A stretch of DNA of 64,000 nt, taken from Nemertoderma westbladi. Taxonomy: Eukaryota > Xenacoelomorpha > Nemertodermatida > Nemertodermatidae. The stretch lies in assembly GCA_032718475.1 (NCBI GenBank), contig JAUCBJ010009092.1, positions 124,001 to 188,000 of the forward strand. The letters are read 5' to 3'. Shown here one piece after another: positions 54,882 through 64,000 of the stretch; positions within the stretch are counted from its first letter, which is position 1; every line of letters starts with the position of its first letter. The position numbers were made by a program, and so were the translations under genes. Under the pieces are notes generated by a model, which saw only the letters and a program-made list of their open reading frames with translations, was not told where the DNA came from and searched no databases.

Positions 54882-55491
54882 AGATCATCCTGCACTTCCC
54901 ACTCCGTCTCCCACACCCTCCACAGACCCTCCTGTACTTCCCACTCCGTCTCCCACACCCTCCACAGATCCTCCTGTACTTCCCACTCCGTATCCCACAC
55001 CCTCCACAGATCATCCTGTACTTCCCACTCCGTCTCCCACACCCTCCACAGACCCTCCTGTACTTCCAACTCCGTCTCCCACACCCTCCACAGACCCTCC
55101 TGTACTTCCCACTCCGTCTCCCACTCCCTCCACAGATCATCCTGTACTTCCCACTCCGCCTCCCACACCCTCCACAGACCCTCCTGTACTTCCCACTCCG
55201 TCTCCCACACCCTCCACAGATCATCCTGTACTTCCCACTCCGTCTCCCACACCCCCCACAGACCCTCCTGTACTTCCCACTCCGTCTCCCACACCCTCCA
55301 CAGACCCTCCTGTACTTCCCACTCCGTCTCCCACACCCTCCACAGATCATCCTGTACTTCCCACTCCGTCTCCCACACCCTCCACAGACCCTCCTGTACT
55401 TCCCACTCCGTCTCCCACACCCTCCACAGACCCTCCTGTACTTCCCACTCTGTCTCCCACACCCTCCATAGATCCTCCTGTACTTCCCACT
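54882..55491 (+). repeat. Second copy of the 610-bp outer-region block
   Basis: Matches 13,991-14,600 at a constant offset of 40,891 bp, with only a few visible substitutions (for example CCAACTCCG near 55,067 here, and GATCATACTG near 14,113 in the other copy). A further related block follows near 56,058-56,660. Confidence 0.85.
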
Positions 55492-58063
55492 CCGTCTCCC
55501 ACACCCTCCACAGATCCTCCTGTACTTCCCACTCCGTCTCCCACACCCTCCACAGATCATCCTGTACTTCCCACTCCGTCTCCCACACCCTCCACAGATC
55601 ATCCTGTACTTCCCACTCCGTCTCCCACACCCTCCACAGACCTTCCTGTTCTTCCCACTCCGTCTCCCACACCCTCCACAGATCCTCCCGTACTTCCTAC
55701 TCCGTCTCCCACACCCTCCACAGATCCTCCTGTACTTCCCAATCCGTCTCCCACACCCTCCACAGATCCTCCTGTACTTCCCACTCCGTCTCCCACACCC
55801 TCCACTGATCCTCCTGTACTTCCCACTCCGTCTCCCATACCCTCCACAGATCCTCCTGTACTTCCCAACCCGTCTCCCACACCCTCCACAGATCCTCCTG
55901 TACTTCCCAATCCGTCTCCCACACCTCCACAGATCCTCGTGTACTTCCCACTCCGTCTCCCACACCCTCCACAGATCCTCCTGTACTTCCCACTCCGTCT
56001 CCCACACCCTCCACAGATCCTCCTGTACTTCCCACTCCGTTTCCAACACACTCCACAGATCATCCTGCACTTCCCACTCCGTCTCCCACACCCTCCACAG
56101 ACCCTCCTGTACTTCCCACTTCGTCTCCCACACCCTCCACAGATCCTCCTGTACTTCCCACTCCGTATCCCACACCCTCCACAGATCATCCTGTACTTCC
56201 CACTCCGTCTCCCACACCCTCCACAGACCCTCCTGTACTTCCCACTCCGTCTCCCACACCCTCCACAGACCCTCCTGTACTTCCCACTCCGTCTCCCACA
56301 CCCTCCACAGATCATCCTGTACTTCCCACTCCGCCTCCCACACCCTCCACAGACCCTCCTGTACTTCCCACTCGGTCTCCCACACCCTCCACAGATCATC
56401 CTGTACTTCCCACTCCGTCTCCCACACCCCCCACAGACACTCCTGTACTTCCCACTCCGTCTCCCACACCCTCCACAGACCCTCCTGTACTTCCCACTCC
56501 GTCTCCCACACCCTCCACAGATCATCCTGTACTTCCCACTCCGTCTCCCACACCCTCCACAGACCCTCCTGTACTTCCCACTCCGTCTCCCACACCCTCC
56601 ACAGACCCTCCTGTACTTCCCACTCTGTCTCCCACACCCTCCATAGATCCTCCTGTACTTCCCACTCCGTCTCCCACACCCTCCACAGATCCTCCTGTAC
56701 TTCCCACTCCGTCTCCCACACCCTCCACAGATCATCCTGTACTTCCCACTCCGTCTCCCACACCCTCCACAGATCATCCTGTACTTCCCACTCCGTCTCC
56801 CACACCCTCCACAGACCTTCCTGTTCTTCCCACTCCGTCTCCCACACCCTCCACAGATCCTCCCGTACTTCCTACTCCGTCTCCCACACCCTCCACAGAC
56901 CTTCCTGTACTTCCCACTCCGTCTCCCACACCCTCCACAGATCCTCCTGTACTTACCAATCCGTCTCCCACACCCTCCACAGACCTTCCTGTACTTCCCA
57001 CTCCGTCTCCCACACCTTCCACAGATCCTCCTGTACTTCCCACTCCTTCTCCCACACCCTCCACAGATCCTCCTGTACTTCCCACTCCGTCTCCCACACC
57101 CTCAACAGATCCTCCTGTACTTCCCAATCCGTCTCCCACACTCTCCACAGACCCTCCTGTACTTCCCAATCCGTCTCTCACACCTCCACAGATCCTCGTG
57201 TACTTCCCACTCCGTCTCCCACACCCTCCACAGATCCTCCTGTACTTCCCACTCCGTTTCCAACACCCTCCACAGATCTTCCTGTACTTCCCACTCCGTC
57301 TGCCACACCCTCCACAGATCCTCCTGTACTTCCCACTCCGTCTCCCACACCCTCCACAGACCCTCCTGTACTTCCCACTCCGTCTCCCACACCCTCCACA
57401 GATCATCCTGCACTTCCCACTCCGTCTCCCACACCCTCCACAGACCCTCCTGTACTTCCCACTCCGTATCCCACAACCTCCACAGATCCTCCTGTACTTC
57501 CCACTCCGTCTCCCACACCCTCCACAGATCATCCTGTACTTCCCACTCCGTCTCCCACACCCTCCACAGACCCTCCTGTACTTCCCACTCCGTCTCCCAC
57601 ACCCTCCACAGACCCTCCTGTACTTCCCACTCCGTCTCCCACACCCTCCACAGATCATCCTGTACTTCCCACTCCGTCTCCCACACCCTCCACAGACCCT
57701 CCTGTACTTCCCACTCCGTCTCCCACACCCTCCACTGAACCTCCTGTACTTCCCACTCCGTCTCCCACACCCTCCATAGATCCTCCTGTATTTCCCACTC
57801 CGTCTCCCACACCCTCCACAGATCCTCCTGTATTTCCCACTCCGTCTCCCACACCTCCACAGATCTTCCTGTACTTCCTACTCCGTCTCCCACACCCTCC
57901 ACAGACCTTTCTGTACTTCCCACTCCGTCTCCCACACCCTCCACAGATCCTCCTGTACTTCCCAATCCGTCTCCCACACCCTCCACAGACCTTCCTGTAC
58001 TTCCCACTCCGTCTCCCACACCCTCCACAGATCCTCCTGTACTTCCCAATCCGTCTCCCACAC

Positions 58064-58621
58064 TTGAAATCGTTGGTACGTGAGAGACAACGAAAGTTCC
58101 TTACTAAATTCAAGGTTATTGAAGACTCCCCTCTTGCTGTCGCAATAGAAATATCGAAAGATGGTAACACATCGATGTCCGCGAAAATAGATTCTTTGAA
58201 ATCAGAACAGCGTAATGTTATAGACGAAGGTTCCCGACTCGTCAAGAAAAACGTTTCACTTTCAACGAGTACGAAACGCCACCTGTTCAAGCTAATGAAC
58301 CCGGACCTAACTTCCCCCCAGCTCTATTGTGACCCCTCAGTTCCCGAACGTCATCGCATCCCCTGGACCCGTTTTCGGCTGGGTAGCCATAACTTCCCAG
58401 TAGAACGGATGAGATGGAAGAGGGCTAAACCCGAGGACCGAGTTTGTGGATGTGGTGGGATTCAGACCGAAGCCCATATAGTTGTAGATTGTCCTATGAC
58501 AAGGACGTTAAGACGAGAATGCGCCCCCCTGTCTTGGTTATCTATGACTGAGATGTTCTGTCTGGATAACCAAGCCAAAATAGCAAAATTTATCTCAAAA
58601 TTAGATAATGTATTCGATTGA
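58064..58621 (+). pseudogene. ORF2 C-terminal fragment of a non-LTR retrotransposon, copy 2
   Basis: The frame is open from the truncation point to a TGA at 58,619-58,621, about 185 codons. It starts inside the post-RT region ([11 protein letters not shown], like [11 protein letters not shown] of copy 1). The TTG at 58,064 is the truncation point, not a real start. Shared landmarks in order: [35 protein letters not shown], then the C-x-C-x7-H-x4-C finger at 58,445-58,492 (C, C, H and C codons at 58,445, 58,451, 58,475 and 58,490). About 40 residues follow, ending in an acidic and aliphatic tail. Unlike copy 1 there is no visible frameshift, so this copy may be younger. Nucleic-acid binding by the finger is inferred from other LINEs. 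Confidence 0.85.
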
Positions 58622-58914
58622 GTAAACAGCCCCCCCCCCCCCCCCCCGATATATGTAATGTTTGATATACTTAGTTAGTATTATGTGTGTTTGTGTGTTT
58701 GTTGGGAATATAAATATATGTTACTCTACTATGTATTACATCATGTCCTCACACGGCTATAATGTTGTCTATATAAGCATCTGTAATATTTTTGTATGAT
58801 AATGTGCTGTCTTATTTTGAGGGTGACGGTAGATATTTTGATTTGTACGTCTCATTTTGTATCTTGTTTAGTGCATATTACCGATGTTAGTTATGTAACA
58901 GTTAATGTGAAGAC
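58622..58914 (+). other. 3' UTR of retroelement copy 2
   Basis: AT-rich, no gene supported. It contains the poly-C run, a TG-rich stretch near 58,683-58,702, and the blocks shared with copy 1: CTACTATGTA (58,726-58,735) and CTCACACGGC (58,748-58,757). It ends in GACAATAAACAATCAA. Confidence 0.75.
58630..58647 (+). repeat. Poly-C run of about 18
   Basis: An uninterrupted C homopolymer just after the stop codon, absent from copy 1 at the same place. Its exact length is unreliable in most sequencing data. Confidence 0.8.
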
Positions 58915-58920
58915 AATAAA
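58915..58920 (+). terminator. Polyadenylation signal AATAAA, copy 2
   Basis: Same position relative to the 3' end as in copy 1, inside the conserved GACAATAAACAATCAA. Confidence 0.75.
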
Positions 58921-58934
58921 CAATCAACAATCAA
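58921..58934 (+). repeat. CAATCAA tail of retroelement copy 2
   Basis: Two 7-bp CAATCAA units end the element. Copy 1 instead has 5-bp AATCA units after the same CAATCAA start, so the tail unit varies between copies. Confidence 0.75.
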
Positions 58935-61900
58935 CCCTCCACAGATCCTCCTGTACTTCCCACTCCGTCTCCCACACCCTCCACTGATCCTCCTGTACTT
59001 CCCACTCCGTCTCCCATACCCTCCACAGATCCTCGTGTACTTCCCAATCCGTCTCCCACACCCTCCACAGATCCTCCTGTACTTCCCAATCCGTCTCCCA
59101 CACCTCCACAGATCCTCGTGTACTTCCCGCTCCGTCTCCCACACCCTCCACAGATCCTCCTGTACTTCCCACTCCGTCTCCCACACCCTCCACAGATCCT
59201 CCTGTACTTCCAACTCCGTTTCCAACACACTCCACAGATCCTCCTGTACTTCCCAATCCGTCTCCCACACTTCCACAGATCTTCCTGTACTTCCCACTCC
59301 GTCTCCCACACCCTCCACAGATCCTCCTGTACTTCCCAATCCGTCTCCCACACCCTCCACAGATCCTCCTGTACTTCCCAATCCGTCTCCCACACCTCCA
59401 CAGATCCTCCTGTACTTCCCACTCCGTCTCCCACACCCTCAACAGATCCTGCTGTACTTCCCAATCCGTCTCCCACACCCTCCACAGATCCTCCTGTACT
59501 TCCCAATCCGTCTCCCACACCCTCCACAGATCCTCCTGTACTTCCCACTCCGTCTCCCACACCCTCCACAGATCCTCCTGTACTTCCCAATGCGACTCCC
59601 ACACCCTCCACAGATCATCCTGTACTTCCCACTCCGTCTCCCACACCCTCCACAGATCATCCTGTACTTCCCACTCCGTCTCCCACACCCTCCACAGACC
59701 TTCCTGTACTTCCCACTCCGTCTCCCACACCCTCCACAGATCCTCCTGTACTTCCCACTCCGTCTCCCACACCCTCCACAGACCCTCCTGTACTTCTCAC
59801 TCCGTCTCCCACACCCTCCACAGATCATCCTGCACTTCCCACTCCGTCTCCCACACCCTCCACAGACCCTCCTGTACTTCCCACTCCGTCTCCCACACCC
59901 TCCACAGACCCTCCTGTACTTCCCACTCCGTCTCCCACACCCTCCACAGATCCTCCTGTACTTCCCACTCCGTATCCCACACCCTCCACAGATCATCCTG
60001 TACTTCCCACTCCGTCTCCCACACCCTCCACAGACCCTCCTGTACTTCCCACTCCGTCTCCCACACCCTCCACAGACCCTCCTGTACTTCCCACTCCGTC
60101 TCCCACACCCTCCACAGATCATCCTGTACTTCCCACTCCGCCTCCCACACCCTCCACAGACCCTCCTGTACTTCCCACTCCGTCTCCCACACCCTCCACA
60201 GATCATCCTGTACTTCCCACTCCGTCTCCCACACCCCCCACAGACCCTCCTGTACTTCCCACTCCGTCTCCCACACCCTCCACAGACCCTCCTGTACTTC
60301 CCACTCCGTCCCCCACACCCTCCACAGATCCTCCTGTACTTCCCACTCCGTCTCCCACACCCTCCACAGATCCTCATGTACTTCCCACTCCGTCTCCCAC
60401 ACCCTCCACAGATCCTCCTGTACTTCCCACTCCGTTTCCAACACCCTCCACAGATCTTCCTGTACTTCCCACTCCGTCTCCCACACACTCCACAGATCCT
60501 CCTGTACTTCCCACTCCGTCTCCCACACCCTCCACAGATCCTCCTGTACTTCCCACTCCGTCTCCCACACCTCCACAGATCTTCCTGTACTTCCTACTCC
60601 GTCTCCCACACCCTCCACAGATCCTCCTGTACTTCCCAATCCGTCTCCCACACCCTCCACAGACCTTCCTGTACTTCCCACTCCGTCTCCAACACCCTCC
60701 ACAGATCCTCCTGTACTTCCCACTCCGTCTCCCACGCCCTCCACAGACCCTCCTGTACTTCCCACTCCGTCTCCCACACCTCCACAGATCTTCCTGTACT
60801 TCCCACTCCGTCTCCCACACCCTCCACAGATCCTCCTGTACTTCCCAATCCGTCTCCCACACCCTCCACAGATCCTCCTGTACTTCCCAATCCGTCTCCC
60901 ACACCCTCCACAGATCCTCCTGTACTTCCCAATCCGTCTCCCACACCTCCACAGATCCTCCTGTACTTCCCACTCCGTCTCCCACACCCTCAACAGATCC
61001 TGCTGTACTTCCCAATCCGTCTCCCACATCCTCCACAGATCCTCCTGTACTTCCCAATCCGTCTCCCACACCCTCCACAGATCCTCCTGTACTTCCCACT
61101 CCGTCTCCCACACCCTCCACAGATCCTCCTGTATTTCCCAATGCGACTCCCACACCCTCCACAGATCCTCCTGTACTTCCCAATCCGTCTCCCACACCCT
61201 CCACAGACCTTCCTGTACTTCCCACTCCGTCTCCCACACCCACCACAGATCCTCCTGTACTTCCCACTCCGTCTCCCACACCCTCCACAGATCATCATGC
61301 ACTTCCCACTCCGTCTCCCACACCCTCCACAGACCGTCCTGTACTTCCCACTCCGTCTCCCACACCCTCCACAGATCCTCCTGTACTTCCCACTCCGTCT
61401 CTCACACCCTCCACAGATCATCCTGTACTTCCCACTCCGTCTCCCACACCCTCCACAGACCCTCCTGTACTTCCCACTCCGTCTCCCACACCCTCCACAG
61501 ATCATCCTGTACTTCCCACTCCGTCTCCCACACCCTCCACAGATCATCCTGTACTTCCCACTCCGTCTCCCACACCCTCCACAGACCCTCCTGTACTTCC
61601 CACTCCGTCTCCCACACCCTCCACAGACCCTCCTGTACTTCCCACTCCGTCTCCCACATCCTCCACAGATCCTCCCGTACTTCCCACTCCGTCTCCCACA
61701 CCCTCAACAGATCCTCCTGTACTTCCCAATCCGTCTCCCACACTCTCCACAGACCCTCCTGTACTTCCCACTCCGTCTCCCACACCCTCCACAGATCCTC
61801 CTGTACTTCCCACTCCGTCTCCCACACCCTCAACAGATCATCCTGTACTTCCCACTCCGTCTCCCACACCCTCCACAGACCCTCCTGTACTTCCCACTCC

Positions 61901-64000
61901 GTCTCCCACACCCTCCACAGACCCTCCTGTACTTCCCACTCCGTCTCCCACACCCTCCACAGATCATCCTGTACTTCCCACTCCGTCTCCCACACCCTCC
62001 ACAGACCCTCCTGTACTTCCCACTCCGTCTCCCACACCCTCCACAGACCCTCCTGTACTTCCCACTCCGCCTCCCACACCCTCCACAGATCTTCCTGTAC
62101 TTCCCACTCCGTCTCCCACACCCTCCACAGATCCTCCTGTACTTCCCACTCCGTCTCCCACACCTCCACAGATCTTCCTGTACTTCCTACTCCGTCTCCC
62201 ACACCCTCCACAGATCCTCCTGTACTTCCCAATCCGTCTCCCACACCCTCCACAGACCTTCCTGTACTTCCCACTCCGTCTCCAACACCCTCCACAGATC
62301 CTCCTGTACTTCCCACTCCGTCTCCCACGCCCTCCACAGACCCTCCTGTACTTCCCACTCCGTCTCCCACACCTCCACAGATCTTCCTGTACTTCCCACT
62401 CCGTCTCCCACACCCTCCACAGATCCTCCTGTACTTCCCAATCCGTCTCCCACACCCTCCACAGATCCTCCTGTACTTCCCAATCCGTCTCCCACACCCT
62501 CCACAGATCCTCCTGTACTTCCCAATCCGTCTCCCACACCTCCACAGATCCTCCTGTACTTCCCACTCCGTCTCCCACACCCTCAACAGATCCTGCTGTA
62601 CTTCCCAATCCGTCTCCCACATCCTCCACAGATCCTCCTGTACTTCCCAATCCGTCTCCCACACCCTCCACAGATCCTCCTGTACTTCCCACTCCGTCTC
62701 CCACACCCTCCACAGATCCTCCTGTATTTCCCAATGCGACTCCCACACCCTCCACAGATCCTCCTGTACTTCCCAATCCGTCTCCCACACCCTCCACAGA
62801 CCTTCCTGTACTTCCCACTCCGTCTCCCACACCCACCACAGATCCTCCTGTACTTCCCACTCCGTCTCCCACACCCTCCACAGATCATCATGCACTTCCC
62901 ACTCCGTCTCCCACACCCTCCACAGACCGTCCTGTACTTCCCACTCCGTCTCCCACACCCTCCACAGATCCTCCTGTACTTCCCACTCCGTCTCCCACAC
63001 CCTCCACAGATCATCCTGTACTTCCCACTCCGTCTCCCACACCCTCCACAGATCATCATGCACTTCCCACTCCGTCTCCCACACCCTCCACAGACCGTCC
63101 TGTACTTCCCACTCCGTCTCCCACACCCTCCACAGATCCTCCTGTACTTCCCACTCCGTCTCTCACACCCTCCACAGATCATCCTGTACTTCCCACTCCG
63201 TCTCCCACACCCTCCACAGACCCTCCTGTACTTCCCACTCCGTCTCCCACACCCTCCACAGATCCTCCCGTACTTCCCACTCCGTCTCCCACACCCTCAA
63301 CAGATCCTCCTGTACTTCCCAATCCGTCTCCCACACTCTCCACAGATCCTCCTGTACTTCCCAATCCGTCTCTCACACCTCCACAGATCCTCCTGTACTT
63401 CCCACTCCGTCTCCCACACCCTCCACAGACCCTCCTGTACTTCCCACTCCGTCTCCCACACCCTCCACAGATCATCCTGCACTTCCCACTCCGTCTCCCA
63501 CACCCTCCACAGACCCTCCTGTACTTCCCACTCCGTCTCCCACACCCTCCACAGATCCTCCTGTACTTCCCACTCCGTATCCCACACCCTCCACAGATCA
63601 TCCTGTACTTCCCACTCCGTCTCCCACACCCTCCACAGACCCTCCTGTACTTCCCACTCCGTCTCCCACACCCTCCACAGACCCTCCTGTACTTCCCACT
63701 CCGTCTCCCACACCCTCCACAGATCATCCTGTACTTCCCACTCCGCCTCCCACACCCTCCACAGACCCTCCTGTACTTCCCACTCCGTCTCCCACACCCT
63801 CCACAGATCATCCTGTACTTCCCACTCCGTCTCCCACACCCCCCACAGACCCTCCTGTACTTCCCACTCCGTCTCCCACACCCTCCACAGACCCTCCTGT
63901 ACTTCCCACTCCGTCCCCCACACCCTCCACAGATCCTCCTGTACTTCCCACTCCGTCTCCCACACCCTCCACAGATCCTCCTGTACTTCCCACTCCGTCT
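58935..64000 (+). repeat. 42-bp satellite array, segment E
   Basis: The array continues in phase to the end of the window and is cut mid-monomer there. It carries the outer-region variants also found at 0-15 kb: CCATACCC, CTCGTGTAC, GTTTCCAACACACTCC, AATGCGACTCC, GATCATCATGCAC, GACCGTCC, CCGCCTCCC and CACCCCCCAC. No gene is seen. Confidence 0.97.
60501..62991 (+). repeat. 1,593-bp higher-order duplication
   Basis: About 0.9 kb at 60,501-61,398 recurs at 62,094-62,991 (offset 1,593 bp, 38 monomers with three 41-bp forms). Shared markers in order are GATCTTCC with CTTCCTACTCC, CTCCAACACC, CCCACGCCC, CATCCTCC, GTATTTCCCAATGCGACTCC, CACCCACCACAG, GATCATCATGCAC and GACCGTCC. The last part (GATCATCATGCAC onward) appears a third time from about 63,050 at an offset of 1,761 bp. 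Confidence 0.85.

Larger units (their letters stand above)
50023..58063 (+). repeat. 42-bp satellite array, segment D
   Basis: The array continues in phase and in the same orientation after copy 1. The first monomers include several GCACTTCCC forms, also seen just left of the insertion. From 51.1 to 53.3 kb monomers are close to consensus and CCCAATCCG is absent. From about 54.3 kb onward the outer-region variants return: CCGTATCCC, CTCGTG, GATCATCCTGCAC, CCGCCTCCC, CACCCCCCAC, CCATAGATCC and GTTTCCAACAC. No gene is seen. Confidence 0.97.
58064..58934 (+). mobile_element. 5'-truncated non-LTR retrotransposon, copy 2
   Basis: About 871 bp of non-satellite sequence. The left flank stops in CCCACAC (58,063) and the satellite resumes with CCCTCCACAG at 58,935, again without loss of phase and with no more than about 2 bp (AC) of possible target duplication. 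Content mirrors copy 1: ORF2 end, 3' UTR, AATAAA, short repeat tail. It starts 44 codons further into the protein than copy 1. The two differ at many sites, so they are separate insertions from a diverged family, not one insertion duplicated with the satellite. Inactive because the 5' part is missing. Confidence 0.9.

Noticed and set aside
49953-55808. A 1,951-codon open frame beginning in the retroelement 3' UTR
   Set aside because: Its ATG lies in the LINE 3' UTR and the rest is satellite with frame changes. It is the same all-frames-open effect.
58064-58066. TTG as a start codon for the second LINE fragment
   Set aside because: Homology with copy 1 is already in mid-domain at this point; it is the 5' truncation site.
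49032-58934. The two retroelement fragments as one insertion duplicated with its satellite surroundings
   Set aside because: They differ in insertion point within the monomer, truncation point, tail unit and many residues, so they are independent insertions.
58796-58987. A 63-codon open frame in the 3' UTR of LINE copy 2
   Set aside because: It crosses AATAAA and ends in satellite, matches nothing recognisable and has no support from copy 1.
1-64000. Telomeric repeat or known centromere box
   Set aside because: The unit is 42 bp, does not contain a TTAGGG-like telomere word, and no CENP-B box-like motif is visible. A centromeric or subtelomeric place remains possible but is unsupported by the sequence alone.

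Overview
This window is almost entirely one tandem satellite. A 42-bp, C-rich monomer is repeated head to tail, always in the same orientation, from the first base to the last. After removing two runs of N and two inserted elements, about 61.9 kb remains, or roughly 1,475 monomers. The only non-satellite sequence is two short retroelement fragments, at about 49,032-50,022 and 58,064-58,934. Array size, eukaryotic 3' ends with AATAAA, and non-LTR retrotransposon remnants point to a eukaryotic, most likely animal, genome. The species cannot be named from this sequence. No host gene, RNA gene, CRISPR array, operon or bacterial feature is supported.

Layout. 1-4,946: satellite rich in the C11-to-A variant (CCCAATCCG in place of CCCACTCCG). 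4,947-5,046: 100 N. 5,047-17,336: satellite with large higher-order duplications, including a 2,971-bp period. 17,337-17,436: 100 N, with a perfect 229-bp repeat of its left flank on its right side. 17,437-49,031: the longest uninterrupted stretch, with local homogenised zones and short higher-order units of 122 and 124 bp. 49,032-50,022: first 5'-truncated non-LTR retrotransposon. 50,023-58,063: satellite. 58,064-58,934: second, related but diverged truncated element. 58,935-64,000: satellite with a 1,593-bp duplication.

Coding content. The consensus monomer has no stop codon in any of the six frames and its length is a multiple of 3. Very long open frames therefore appear on both strands everywhere and should not be read as genes. 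The only protein homology is in the two retroelement fragments. They encode the end of an ORF2-type protein: a post-reverse-transcriptase region, a conserved VPERHRI / [11 protein letters not shown] block, and a C-x-C-x7-H-x4-C finger. Both lack the endonuclease and nearly all of the reverse transcriptase, so neither can act alone.

Interest. I found no new multi-gene system. What deserves attention is the array itself: an all-frames-open monomer, strong strand asymmetry with G4 or i-motif potential, nested higher-order repeats, outer regions that share rare variants across about 41 kb, two insertions that keep the monomer phase, and gap flanks that look like unmerged assembly overlaps.
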